From: CAMAVH01 sp035714115
GTDB taxonomy: Bacteria > Pseudomonadota > Alphaproteobacteria > SMXQ01
Assembly: GCA_035714115.1 (NCBI GenBank)
Contig: DASTMO010000078.1
Location: forward strand, 45,145 to 109,144
Reading direction: 5' to 3'
DNA length: 64,000 nucleotides
The notes under the pieces were generated by a model, which searched no databases, was not told the DNA's origin, and worked only from the letters and a program-made list of their open reading frames with translations. This document shows, piece by piece, positions 17,041 through 25,465 of the stretch. How positions within the stretch are numbered: the stretch's first letter is position 1; the number at the start of each line of letters is the position of its first letter. A program made the translations under genes and the position numbers.

Positions 17041-17709
17041 TCACTTGTCCGCGGTGAATGTGATGGTCAATCCCGTGGCGTCGGCCGGCGGGTTACGCAG
17101 ACTGGTGACGAACGACGCGCTCTCGCCGGGCAGCAGACGCGCCTGCGCGGCTTTGAAAGTCCAGTTTTGCAGGTCCTTGTCGCCCTGCTTGACGATGGCC
17201 CGCATGGTCGGCACGTCGCGCGCGGCCGAAGAGACGTTGGCGACGACGCCTTCGATGGCGAGCACCGCCACGCCGTCTTCCGTGCGGCTGGTCGAGGAGA
17301 CGTTGCGCAGTTCGAGGCCAGCGCCGACTTCCTCGCTGGTGAAGCCGGCCAACTCATAAAGCTTGGCGGCGGGCGGCCAGGCGGCGACGAGTTGGTGGCG
17401 CCAGCCGACCAGCGCGCCGACGATGCCGCCGACGATCAGCAGCAGCACGGCCCAGGCGATCACGCCGCTGCGCGGCCTTTTCTGCGAGGTGAGCGCCGGC
17501 AGATTGGTTCCCGGCGGACGCGCCGCGCCCGGAATGGCGCGGAAATCGCTCTCAAGCGGCGGCAGTTCGACCTGACGCGGCAAATCTTCCGGCGGCTTTT
17601 GCGTCCATTGATGGCCGCATTTGGCGCAGCGCACGACGCGGCCGTCCGGCCCCAGCAGGGTCGGATCGACGAGATAGCGTGTGCCGCAAGCTGTGCAGGA
17701 AAGGATCAT
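17041..17709 (-). CDS. zinc-ribbon (MJ0042-type) membrane protein with DUF3426-like domain
   Basis: 222 residues. The N-terminus MILSCTACGTRYLVDPTLLG...RCAKCGHQW is an MJ0042-type zinc finger with two Cys pairs. A single membrane helix follows at about residues 80-105 (AWAVLLLIVGGIVGALVGW), then a DUF3426-like external domain (LAIEGVVANVSSAARDVP). Function unknown. The start at 17709 is fixed by the Cys ribbon beginning at residue 5 and AGGGGC upstream; an in-frame longer reading lacks ribbon or export features. The 288 bp between it and ftsE hold two divergent promoters; no gene is seen there. Confidence 0.85.
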   Translation of the reverse strand: MILSCTACGTRYLVDPTLLGPDGRVVRCAKCGHQWTQKPPEDLPRQVELPPLESDFRAIPGAARPPGTNLPALTSQKRPRSGVIAWAVLLLIVGGIVGALVGWRHQLVAAWPPAAKLYELAGFTSEEVGAGLELRNVSSTSRTEDGVAVLAIEGVVANVSSAARDVPTMRAIVKQGDKDLQNWTFKAAQARLLPGESASFVTSLRNPPADATGLTITFTADK

Positions 17710-17997
17710 CGCCCCTGGCGGGATAAGCGGGGAACGCGGGAAAAGCGCGTTTTTATAGGCTTTCGCGCGCGCTCTGGCAAGCCGGCGGGCCGCCTTTTCG
17801 CGAGCGCCGGCATCGAATAACGCGTTGATTTTGCCGCACTCGCGCGCCGGGCGCCAGCACCACGCAAGAGATGTCCACAGCCTGTTCGAAACTGGACGAT
17901 CCAGGGTGCGCTGTGCGATTCTCGCCCCTCGTTCGGCGACGCCGCGCTTGCGAGCGCGACGCCGCATTAACCTTTCTGCGCAGAACGGCTCCGCCCC

Positions 17998-18675
17998 TTG
18001 GTTCGCTTTCAGAATGTCGGTATGCGCTACGGCGTCGGGCCGGAAGTCCTGCACGACGTCAATTTCGCCCTGGCGCCCGGCTCATTCCACTTCCTGGTCG
18101 GGCCTTCGGGCGCCGGCAAGTCTTCGCTGCTGCGCCTGATGTATCTAGCGCATCGCCCGTCGCGCGGCTTGATCACCCTGTTCGACCGCGACATCGCCAC
18201 CACGCCGCGCGCCGAACTGCCGGAACTGCGCCGCAAGATCGGCGTCGTGTTCCAGGAATTCCGCCTGCTGGACCATCTCAGCGTGCTCGACAACGTCGCC
18301 CTGCCGCTGCGCGTTGCCGGCATGGGCGAAAAGCAGCTGAAGGATTATGCCGAGGAACTCTTAAGCTGGGTCGGCCTCGCTGACCACATGCAGGCGCGCC
18401 CGGCCATCCTCTCGGGCGGCCAGAAGCAGCGCGTCGCCATCGCCCGCGCCGTCATCAGCCGGCCGAAACTGCTGCTCGCCGACGAGCCGACCGGCAATGT
18501 CGACGACAAGATCGCGCTGCGCCTGCTCTATCTGTTCGAAGAATTGAACAAGCTCGGCACCACCATCGTCATCGCCACCCACAACGAGGCGCTGATTTCG
18601 CGTTTCGGCCATCCGCAACTCCATCTCGAGAACGGCGAGCTGTCGGTGCGCGCCGGCGGCAAGCGGAGCGCCTGA
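17998..18675 (+). CDS. ftsE: cell division ATP-binding protein FtsE
   Basis: 225 residues: Walker A GPSGAGKSSLLRL, Q-loop VVFQEFRLLDHL, signature LSGGQKQRVAIARA and Walker B LLLADEPTGN. With FtsX it forms the divisome ABC complex that controls periplasmic cell-wall hydrolases. The start is TTG at 17998, giving MVRFQNVGMRYG, which matches the usual FtsE N-terminus; the next ATG (18022) would cut into the first beta strand. ftsX follows after one base. Confidence 0.94.
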   Translation: MVRFQNVGMRYGVGPEVLHDVNFALAPGSFHFLVGPSGAGKSSLLRLMYLAHRPSRGLITLFDRDIATTPRAELPELRRKIGVVFQEFRLLDHLSVLDNVALPLRVAGMGEKQLKDYAEELLSWVGLADHMQARPAILSGGQKQRVAIARAVISRPKLLLADEPTGNVDDKIALRLLYLFEELNKLGTTIVIATHNEALISRFGHPQLHLENGELSVRAGGKRSA

Positions 18676-18676
18676 C

Positions 18677-19585
18677 ATGCTGGGCCTGTTCGAAACCCGC
18701 TCCGATCTGCCTCTGCGCTCCGATGCCTCGCGCCGCTTCCTGCCCTGGCTGGTCGCGCTCAATGTCTATCTCGCCGCGCTCGCGCTCGCCGGCCTGATGG
18801 CGCTCGGCGACGCCGTTTCGGCCTGGGACAAAGGCCTGACCGGCTCCATGACGGTGCAGATTCCCGCGCCTGTCTCGAAGGACGGCGACCGGCTAGGCGA
18901 CAATGCGCCGCGCGTCGCGCGCGCGCTCGAAGTGCTGCGCGGCCAGCCCGGCGTCGCTTCGGCCAACGCGCTCTCGCGCGGCGAAATGGCCGCCCTGATG
19001 GAGCCCTGGCTCGGCAGCGCCGGCGGCCTGGTCGCCGAATTGCCGCTGCCCGCCCTGATCGACGTGAAGATCCGCGACGGCGCCGGGCTGAATGCCGATG
19101 GGCTGCAAAGCGTGCTGAGCGCCGCCGTGCCGGGCGCGACGGTGGACGATCACAAGAAATGGCTCGACCGCCTGCTGCTGCTCGTCCATTCCGTCGAGCT
19201 GGTCGCCGGTGCGGTGGTGCTGCTGGTCGCCGGCGCGGCCATCGCCACGGTGATCTTCATCACCCGCACCGGCCTGTCGCTGCATCATGACGTGATCGGC
19301 CTGCTCCATGTCATCGGCGCGCAGGACGTCTATATCGCCCGCCAGTTCCAGTCCCAAGCGCTCGGCCTCGGCATCAAGGGCGGGCTGATCGGCTTCGCCC
19401 TCGCCGCGCTCACGCTCGGCGGGCTCGGCCTGCTCGCCGGACGGTTGGGGTCGCAAATGCTGCCGCCGCTGCAGCTCGGACCGCTGCAATGGCTGCTGCT
19501 CGCCGCCTTGCCGCTTGCCGTGGCGCTGATCGGCATGGCCACCGCGCGCATCACCGTCATGCGCACCCTGGCTCGCCTGCCTTGA
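18677..19585 (+). CDS. ftsX: cell division protein FtsX
   Basis: 302 residues with four membrane helices (around 25-50, 170-195, 225-250 and 270-295) and a periplasmic loop between the first two. LLLVHSVELVAGAVVLLVAGAA and the later helices fit FtsX permeases. It is coupled to ftsE with one base between them. It recruits and activates amidase regulators at the septum in other bacteria. Confidence 0.92.
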   Translation: MLGLFETRSDLPLRSDASRRFLPWLVALNVYLAALALAGLMALGDAVSAWDKGLTGSMTVQIPAPVSKDGDRLGDNAPRVARALEVLRGQPGVASANALSRGEMAALMEPWLGSAGGLVAELPLPALIDVKIRDGAGLNADGLQSVLSAAVPGATVDDHKKWLDRLLLLVHSVELVAGAVVLLVAGAAIATVIFITRTGLSLHHDVIGLLHVIGAQDVYIARQFQSQALGLGIKGGLIGFALAALTLGGLGLLAGRLGSQMLPPLQLGPLQWLLLAALPLAVALIGMATARITVMRTLARLP

Positions 19586-19598
19586 TTGGGCGCCTGAC

Positions 19599-20276
19599 AT
19601 GAGCGACAGCGCGCCGGACCTCGCGCGCCCAGACGCGCCGCGCCGGAAAACCGTCTGTCGCGTCGTGCGCGGCCTGTTGGCGCTTTACGCGCTCTGGCTC
19701 GCCGGCCTGATCTGGTACGCCTACGACATTCCGCGCGAGATCGATGACACCTCCACCGTCACCGACGCGGTGGTGGTGCTGACCGGCGGCTCGGGCCGCG
19801 TCGACGTCGGCCTTGCCTTGCTCGCCGAGCGGCGCGCGCAAAAATTGCTGGTGACCGGCGTGGCGCGCGACGTCGATCTCGATCAATTGCTGCGCGTTTC
19901 CATGCGCCAGGACGCGCGCAATCTGCGCGATCGCATCACGCTGGGCCATGAAGCCGGCGACACCGCCGGCAACGCCCGCGAGACGGCGGAATGGATGGCG
20001 CGCGAAGGGCTCGCCTCGCTGCGCCTCGTCACCGCCAGCTATCACATGCGCCGCAGCTTGCTGGAATTCCATCGCGCCATGCCCGGGGCGCGCATCGTCC
20101 CGCATCCGGTCTTTCCGGTTGGCTTCCGCCTCGCCGAATGGCAACGCTGGCCCGGCACCATGTCGCTACTGATCAGCGAGTACAGCAAATATCTGGTCGC
20201 CGCGACGGCGGGCGCGCTCGGCATCACCTTGCCGGAGACGCCGCAGCCGGCCGTGTCGGCGCGCGCCCCGTCATGA
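19599..20276 (+). CDS. YdcF/ElyC-family protein (DUF218)
   Basis: 225 residues with one N-terminal helix (LLALYALWLAGLIWYAYDI) and the DUF218 core: DAVVVLTGGSGRVDVGLALL, LLVTGVA, DTAGNARETAEWM and LVTASYHMRRS. Members such as ElyC and SanA act in envelope and peptidoglycan homeostasis. Its position between ftsX and a lysophospholipid acyltransferase, all on one strand, supports an envelope role. Its stop overlaps the plsC start (ATGA). Confidence 0.88.
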   Translation: MSDSAPDLARPDAPRRKTVCRVVRGLLALYALWLAGLIWYAYDIPREIDDTSTVTDAVVVLTGGSGRVDVGLALLAERRAQKLLVTGVARDVDLDQLLRVSMRQDARNLRDRITLGHEAGDTAGNARETAEWMAREGLASLRLVTASYHMRRSLLEFHRAMPGARIVPHPVFPVGFRLAEWQRWPGTMSLLISEYSKYLVAATAGALGITLPETPQPAVSARAPS

Positions 20277-20995
20277 TCCGCGCTTTGCTCTTCAACGTCG
20301 CCTTCTACGGCGTCACCACGATCCTCGGGATTCTCTACCTGCCGCTGCTGCTCATTCCCGGCAAAGCGGGACAGCGCGCGATGATGGCGGCGGGGCGCGC
20401 CTGGTCGGCGCTGATCCTGTGGCTGCTCAAAGTCATCATCGGCCTCGATTTCGAGGTGCGCGGGCGCGAACATCTGCCCGCCGGTCCCTGCCTGATCGCC
20501 GCCAAGCATCAGTCGGCCTGGGACACGCTGATGCTGCCGGTGCTGCTCGGCGATCCGGTGGTTGTCCTTAAGCGGGAATTGTTCTGGATCCCCTTCTACG
20601 GCTGGTACGCCAAACGCGCCGGCATGGTCGCCATCGACCGCAAGGGCGGCGCCAAGGCGCTGCGCGCCATGCTGCGCGACGCCAAAGCGCGCACGGTGAA
20701 GGACGGCCGCGCACTCGTCATATTCCCGCAAGGCACGCGCACCGCGCCGGGAGTGTCGGCCCCCTATCAGCCGGGCGTCGCCGCGCTTTACGGCGACCTC
20801 GGACTGCCCTGCGTGCCCATGGCGCTCAATTCCGGCCTGTTCTGGGGCCGGCGCGCCTTCACCAAGCGGCCGGGCCGCATCATCGTGGAATTCCTGCCCG
20901 CCATCCCGCCGGGCCTCGCCAAACGCGACTTGCTCGCGCGTTTGGAGGCCGCCATCGAGCCGGCGACGGCGCGGCTGGAAAAATCAAGGCACTGA
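20273..20995 (+). CDS. plsC: 1-acyl-sn-glycerol-3-phosphate acyltransferase
   Basis: 240 residues with the acyltransferase motifs in order: AAKHQSAWDT (H-x4-D variant), KRELFWIPFYGW, IFPQGTRTAPG and CVPMALNSG. It acylates lysophosphatidic acid in membrane phospholipid synthesis. An N-terminal membrane helix is present. The ATG at 20273 overlaps the YdcF stop by four bases. The gene ends at the edge of a very AT-rich stretch that begins the sulfate-transport region. Confidence 0.93.
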   Translation: MIRALLFNVAFYGVTTILGILYLPLLLIPGKAGQRAMMAAGRAWSALILWLLKVIIGLDFEVRGREHLPAGPCLIAAKHQSAWDTLMLPVLLGDPVVVLKRELFWIPFYGWYAKRAGMVAIDRKGGAKALRAMLRDAKARTVKDGRALVIFPQGTRTAPGVSAPYQPGVAALYGDLGLPCVPMALNSGLFWGRRAFTKRPGRIIVEFLPAIPPGLAKRDLLARLEAAIEPATARLEKSRH

Positions 20996-21124
20996 TTTAT
21001 AAAGAAAATATCTATTTATACACTTATAAATTGTAAATTATCAAATAAAACATTTTTTGAGCGTTGATTTAGCCCGGAACCGCCTCTATCTTCCGCCCGT
21101 TGCTTTCATTTGGGGCGTAGAGCC
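20996..21124 (+). promoter_or_regulatory. AT-rich promoter region of the sulfate transport operon
   Basis: Positions 20996-21058 contain only seven G or C in 63 bases, in a genome that is otherwise strongly GC-rich, with repeated TTATA and TAAAT steps. Then GC-rich sequence leads to a GTG start at 21125. This composition fits a promoter with LysR-type (Cbl/CysB-like) activator sites, but no defined binding site can be assigned. Confidence 0.5.
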
Positions 21125-22234
21125 GTGACCATCGACATTCAGAGCCTGTACAAGCGCTTCGGTACGCAGCCCGTTCTGCGCGGCGTCGATCTCGAGATCG
21201 GCGACGGCGAACTTGTGGCCCTGCTCGGCGCCTCCGGCTCCGGCAAGACGACCCTGCTGCGCATTCTCGCCGGCCTCGAATATCCCGATGGCGGCGACAT
21301 CCTGGTCGACGGCGAAAGCTGGATCGCCAAGCCGACCCAGGCGCGCCAGGTCGGCTTCGTCTTTCAGCACTACGCCCTGTTCGGCCATCTCACCGTCGCC
21401 GAGAACATCGCCTTCGGCCTGCGCGTGCGCGAAAAGTCGCGCCGCCCGAGCGAAGCGACGATCCAGGCCAAGATCAAAGAGCTGCTTGAGCTGATCCAGC
21501 TCGACAAGCTCGGCCACCGCTATCCCTCGCAGCTCTCCGGCGGCCAACGCCAGCGCGTCGCCCTGGCGCGCGCCCTCGCCATCGAGCCTGGTGTGCTGCT
21601 GCTCGACGAGCCGTTCGGCGCGCTCGACGCCGGTGTGCGCAAGGATCTGCGCCATTGGCTGCGCGAGCTGCACAAGCAGCTCGGCATGACAACCGTCTTC
21701 GTGACGCACGACCAGGAAGAGGCGCTCGAGCTCGCCGACCGCGTCGTCATCCTCAACGAAGGCCGCATCGAGCAGATCGGCACGCCGGAAGAGGTCTACG
21801 ACCATCCGGCGACGCCCTATGTGCTGCGCTTCCTCGGCGGCGCCAACGAATTGCCGGGCCGCCTGCGCGCGGGCCGCATCGACGTCGACGGCTTGGACAC
21901 CAGCGCCATCGAGCGCATCGCCGCCGGCGACGGCGCAGCCAGCCTTTTCGTGCGCCCGCACGACATCGACGTGCTGCCCGACGAAGCCGGCCAGGCCAAG
22001 ATCGGCTCGGTCTACATCACCGGCGCGCAAGCCCATGTCGAACTGTTCCTCGGCGGCCGGCCGCTGACCGCGGAAATCCGCCGCGACATCGCCCGCGCCC
22101 GCGGCCTCAAGGCCGGCCAGCGCGTGCGCTTGAAAGCTATGCACGGCCGCCTCTTCACCGCCCCGCATGGCGCGGCGGCGAGCGCCCCGACCAAGTCGGA
22201 TGCCGAAGACCTCGCCTGTATCGCGCGGCCCTGA
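21125..22234 (+). CDS. cysA: sulfate/thiosulfate ABC transporter ATP-binding protein
   Basis: 369 residues: Walker A GASGSGKTTLLRI, VGFVFQHYALFGHLTV (CysA-type Q-loop), signature LSGGQRQRVALARAL, Walker B LLLDEPFGALD, then a TOBE-like C-terminal domain. The N-terminus TIDIQSLYKRFG follows a GTG at 21125 with GGGGCG upstream; a TTG at 21110 is possible. It powers sulfate import with the three genes downstream. Having cysA first, before the binding protein, is a less common order. Confidence 0.93.
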   Translation: MTIDIQSLYKRFGTQPVLRGVDLEIGDGELVALLGASGSGKTTLLRILAGLEYPDGGDILVDGESWIAKPTQARQVGFVFQHYALFGHLTVAENIAFGLRVREKSRRPSEATIQAKIKELLELIQLDKLGHRYPSQLSGGQRQRVALARALAIEPGVLLLDEPFGALDAGVRKDLRHWLRELHKQLGMTTVFVTHDQEEALELADRVVILNEGRIEQIGTPEEVYDHPATPYVLRFLGGANELPGRLRAGRIDVDGLDTSAIERIAAGDGAASLFVRPHDIDVLPDEAGQAKIGSVYITGAQAHVELFLGGRPLTAEIRRDIARARGLKAGQRVRLKAMHGRLFTAPHGAAASAPTKSDAEDLACIARP

Positions 22235-22300
22235 GCCGCCCACCCGGCGCGCCCCGCGCAATCTCATTCCGCTTCCACGCTTCTCCGTGAACGAAAGACC

Positions 22301-23347
22301 ATGACCATGAGCAACTTCCCTCGTCGTATCGCGCTCGTCGCCACGCTGCTCGCCAGCGTTGCCGCCTCGCCCGCCGCCTTCGCGCAATCCTCTCCGGCTG
22401 ACTACAAAGGCCCGACCGAAATCCTCAACGTCTCCTATGACGTCGCCCGCGAGCTGTTCGTGAAGATCAACGACGCCTTCAATGCCGATTGGCAGAAGCA
22501 GGGCGGAAAAAAGATCGACATCAAGCAGTCGCACGCCGGCACCTCGGCCCAGGCGCGCGCCATCATGGAAGGCCTGCCGGCCGATGTCGTGACCTTCAAC
22601 CAGCTTCTCGACGTGCAGGTTCTCGTCGACAAGGGCAAGCTGATCAACGCCGATTGGCAGAAGCGCCTGCCCAACGCCGCCTCGCCGTTCTATTCGATGC
22701 CCGCCTTCCTCGTGCGCAAGGGCAATCCGAAGAACGTGAAGGACTGGAACGATCTGGTCCGCGCCGACGTGAAGTCCGTCTTCCCCAATCCGAAGACCTC
22801 GGGCAACGCGCGCTACACCTATCTCGCCGCCTATGCCTACTCGCTGGCGAACAACGGCAAGGATCACGCCAAGGCGCAGGACTTCGTGAAGAACTTCCTG
22901 AACAACGTCGCGGTGTTCGACACCGGCGGTCGCGCCTCGACCACCACGTTTGTGGAGCGCGGCATCGGCGACGTGCTGATCACCTTCGAATCGGAAGTAA
23001 ACGGCGTGAAGAAGGAATATGGCGATAAAGGCTATGAGATCGTCATCCCGTCGCAGAGCATTCTCGCCGAGTTCCCGGTGGCTGTCGTCGACCGCAACGT
23101 CGACCGTAAGGGCACCCGCTATCTCGCCGAGAATTATCTGAAGTTCCTTTACAGCGAGACCGGCCAGGAGATCGCCGCGAGCTTCTCGCTGCGCGTCCCC
23201 GACGCCAAGGTCGCCGAGCGACACAAGGCCGAATATCCGGCCGTGAAGCTCGTCACCGTGGACGATGTGTTCGGCGGCTGGGAAAAGGCCAACAAGGAGC
23301 ACTTCTCCGACGGCGGCATCCTCGACAAGGTGTTCGTGAAGCGCTAA
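22301..23347 (+). CDS. sulfate-binding periplasmic protein
   Basis: 348 residues with a signal peptide ending near AAFAQSS. The mature part has ILNVSYDVARELFVKINDAF, KQSHAGTSAQARAI, NPKTSGNARYTYLAAYAY and FESEVNGVKKEYG, all typical of Sbp/CysP sulfate- or thiosulfate-binding proteins. It delivers substrate to CysT/CysW. ATG at 22301 or 22307 both give a full signal peptide. It lies 66 bp after cysA and 28 bp before cysT. Confidence 0.94.
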   Translation: MTMSNFPRRIALVATLLASVAASPAAFAQSSPADYKGPTEILNVSYDVARELFVKINDAFNADWQKQGGKKIDIKQSHAGTSAQARAIMEGLPADVVTFNQLLDVQVLVDKGKLINADWQKRLPNAASPFYSMPAFLVRKGNPKNVKDWNDLVRADVKSVFPNPKTSGNARYTYLAAYAYSLANNGKDHAKAQDFVKNFLNNVAVFDTGGRASTTTFVERGIGDVLITFESEVNGVKKEYGDKGYEIVIPSQSILAEFPVAVVDRNVDRKGTRYLAENYLKFLYSETGQEIAASFSLRVPDAKVAERHKAEYPAVKLVTVDDVFGGWEKANKEHFSDGGILDKVFVKR

Positions 23348-23375
23348 AGCGCTTCATCATCTGACCTGAGGCCAA

Positions 23376-24257
23376 ATGTCCCTCTCCGCGACCATCACCA
23401 CCACGCAACCGCCGCGCCCGGCTGTCAAAAGCCAGGCGCGGCGTCGCGTTCTGCCCGGCTTCGGGCTGACGATGGGCGCGACCTTGTTCTATCTCGCGCT
23501 GATCGTGCTGCTGCCGGTCGCGGCCTTGATCCTCAAGACCGCCGACGGCGGCTTCGCCCGCTTCTGGCAAGTCGTCGGCAGCCCGCGCGCCATCGCCGCT
23601 TTTCAGGTGACGATCGGCGCGTCCCTGATCGCCACCGCCTTCAACGCGATCTACGGCCTGCTCGTCGCCTGGGTGCTGACGCGCTACCGCTTTCCCGGCC
23701 GCCGCTTGCTCGATGCTCTGGTCGACGTGCCCTTCGCCCTGCCGACCGCCGTCGCCGGCATCGCGCTGACCGCGCTCTTCGCCGGCAACGGCTGGTTCGG
23801 CCACATCTTGGAGCCGGCGGGACTGAAGGTCGTCTACACCATCACCGGCGTCGCCGTCGCCATGGCCTTCACCAGCGTGCCCTTCGTCGTGCGCACGGTG
23901 CAGCCCGTGCTCGAAGAACTGAAACCGGAAGCCGAAGAAGCGGCGCGCACCCTCGGCGCGACGGACTGGCAGGTCTTCACCCGCGTCATCTATCCGGCAA
24001 TCTTCCCGGCGCATCTGGCCGGCAGCGCCATGTCTTTCGCGCGCTCGATGGGCGAATTCGGCGCGGTCGTCTTCATCGCCGGCAACTTGCCGTTCCAGAC
24101 CGAGATCGCGCCGCTCCTCGTCTTCATCCGCCTGGAGGAATACGACTATCCGGCCGCCGCGGCGATCGCCACCGTGCTGCTCGCCGTCGCCTTCGTCCTG
24201 CTGCTCACCACCAACGCGATCCAGGCCTGGCGCCTGCGCCGCGTCGTGAAGGATTGA
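23376..24257 (+). CDS. cysT: sulfate ABC transporter permease CysT
   Basis: 293 residues with six predicted helices and the permease EAA loop EEAARTLGATDWQVFTRVIYP followed by ARSMGEFGAVVFIAGN, typical of CysT/CysU. The N-terminal 30 residues are a cytoplasmic tail rich in Thr, Pro and Arg. It forms the membrane channel with CysW. Confidence 0.95.
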   Translation: MSLSATITTTQPPRPAVKSQARRRVLPGFGLTMGATLFYLALIVLLPVAALILKTADGGFARFWQVVGSPRAIAAFQVTIGASLIATAFNAIYGLLVAWVLTRYRFPGRRLLDALVDVPFALPTAVAGIALTALFAGNGWFGHILEPAGLKVVYTITGVAVAMAFTSVPFVVRTVQPVLEELKPEAEEAARTLGATDWQVFTRVIYPAIFPAHLAGSAMSFARSMGEFGAVVFIAGNLPFQTEIAPLLVFIRLEEYDYPAAAAIATVLLAVAFVLLLTTNAIQAWRLRRVVKD

Positions 24258-24265
24258 GGCGCAGC

Positions 24266-25111
24266 ATGGCCGCAACCTTGCCCGAAGATCTGTTGAAGCC
24301 GCCCGCCTCCAAAGCGCCGCGCTGGCTAATCGGCGCCGCGTTGCTGCTGACCGCGCTCTTCATCGTCGCGCCGCTGCTGGTGATCTTCGATCAAGCCTTC
24401 GCCAAAGGCATCGAGGTGTTCCGCAACAACCTCGTGCACAAGGACACGCTGCACGCCGTGTGGCTGACCGTCGTCACCGCGCTGATCGTCGTGCCGCTCA
24501 ATCTGACGTTCGGCCTCGCCGCCGCCTGGGCCATCACCAAGTTCGAATTCCCCGGCAAGAAGCTGCTGCTGACCACCATCGACATCCCGTTCTCGGTCTC
24601 GCCCATCGTCGCCGGCGTCTGCTACCTGCTGCTCTACGGCTCGAACGGCCTGTTCGGCGGCTGGCTGGCGGAGATGGACGTGCGCATCATGTTCAGCATG
24701 CCGGCGATCATCCTGGTGACACTGTTCGTCACCAGCCCGTTCGTCGCGCGCGAACTGATCCCGCTGATGCAGGTGCAGGGCCGCGATCAGGAAGAAGTCG
24801 CCGCCACGCTCGGCGCCAGCGGCTGGCAGATCTTCCGCCGCGTGACCTTGCCGAACGTCAAATGGGCGCTGCTCTACGGCGCGGTGCTGTGCAACGCCCG
24901 CGCTATGGGCGAGTTCGGCGCGGTCTCGGTCGTCTCGGGCAACATCCGCGGCGAGACCAACACTCTGCCGCTGCAAGTGCAGTTGCTCTATCAGGACTAC
25001 AACGCCACCGGCGCCTTCGCCGCCGCCTCGGTCCTGACCCTGCTGGCCTTTGTGACCTTGATCCTCAAGGCCATTCTCGAGCGCCATACCCAGAGCCGCA
25101 GCGGGCATTAA
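24266..25111 (+). CDS. cysW: sulfate ABC transporter permease CysW
   Basis: 281 residues with six helices; the EAA-loop sequence EEVAATLGASGWQIFRRVTLPN and ARAMGEFGAVSVVSGNIRGETNTLPL are CysW features. ATG at 24266 with GAGG upstream is chosen; a TTG at 24254 overlapping the cysT stop would add four residues. Last gene of the sulfate operon; 271 bp of regulatory DNA follow before nrdJ. Confidence 0.95.
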   Translation: MAATLPEDLLKPPASKAPRWLIGAALLLTALFIVAPLLVIFDQAFAKGIEVFRNNLVHKDTLHAVWLTVVTALIVVPLNLTFGLAAAWAITKFEFPGKKLLLTTIDIPFSVSPIVAGVCYLLLYGSNGLFGGWLAEMDVRIMFSMPAIILVTLFVTSPFVARELIPLMQVQGRDQEEVAATLGASGWQIFRRVTLPNVKWALLYGAVLCNARAMGEFGAVSVVSGNIRGETNTLPLQVQLLYQDYNATGAFAAASVLTLLAFVTLILKAILERHTQSRSGH

Positions 25112-25125
25112 GTCGGCTTTTCCCC

Positions 25126-25465
25126 AGTGGATAAGTCTGTGGGCAATTCCTATATATTTTCCCAGGTTATTGCCGGTGGATAGCCTGAGTAAGATTCTTT
25201 AGCGGCAATAATTTTTAGTAATTACAGCAGCTTAGTGTCCATGCAGCCGCTGTGGAACACATAGAGAACGTTGTCTTCGAGACAAGCCCGCCGTAAGATC
25301 GTTTTCAGTCAGTAAGCCCGGAAATGCGAGCCGCCCCCGACCCTAGGTTTGGGCGGCGTTTTTATCGTCGGAGACAGCGGTCATGGCGTCGGTTGCAGCG
25401 ATTTCCCAGCAGATCTGGGACATGAAGTACCGCCTCAAGGACGCGCAGGGCGTCGCTGTGGATAA
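25126..25465 (+). promoter_or_regulatory. cluster of DnaA-box-like 9-mers before and inside nrdJ
   Basis: Sites on the same strand: AGTGGATAA (25126-25134), TGTGGGCAA (25138-25146), GGTGGATAG (25175-25183), TGTGGAACA (25251-25259) and TGTGGATAA (25457-25465, inside nrdJ codons 25-28). The last is the exact complement of the consensus TTATCCACA; the others differ at one or two positions. DnaA regulation of ribonucleotide reductase genes is known in other bacteria. The weaker sites may be chance. Confidence 0.5.
25330..25363 (+). terminator. intrinsic-terminator hairpin directly before nrdJ
   Basis: GCCGCCC (25330-25336) pairs with GGGCGGC (25351-25357), with an inner ACC/GGT pairing, and TTTTT follows at 25359-25363. 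It ends 20 bases before the nrdJ ATG and just before its ribosome site (GGAG at 25370-25373). Upstream, TTGTCT-TCG-AGACAA (25271-25285) forms another hairpin. The arrangement fits an attenuator or the 3' end of a small RNA; termination of the sulfate operon is also possible. No consensus cobalamin riboswitch boxes were recognised. Confidence 0.7.

Noticed and set aside
21086..23302. 738-residue open frame antisense to cysA and the sulfate-binding gene
   Set aside because: Low-complexity Glu/His/Arg/Ala composition typical of frames opposite high-GC genes; the sense strand carries clear transporter motifs.
25112..25382. Cobalamin riboswitch before nrdJ
   Set aside because: No recognisable B12-box or other conserved cobalamin-riboswitch segments could be aligned by eye.
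25112..25465. Replication origin suggested by DnaA-box-like sites and TATATATTTT
   Set aside because: Neighbours are cysW and nrdJ rather than known origin markers, and only two of the sites are close to consensus; regulation of nrdJ is simpler.
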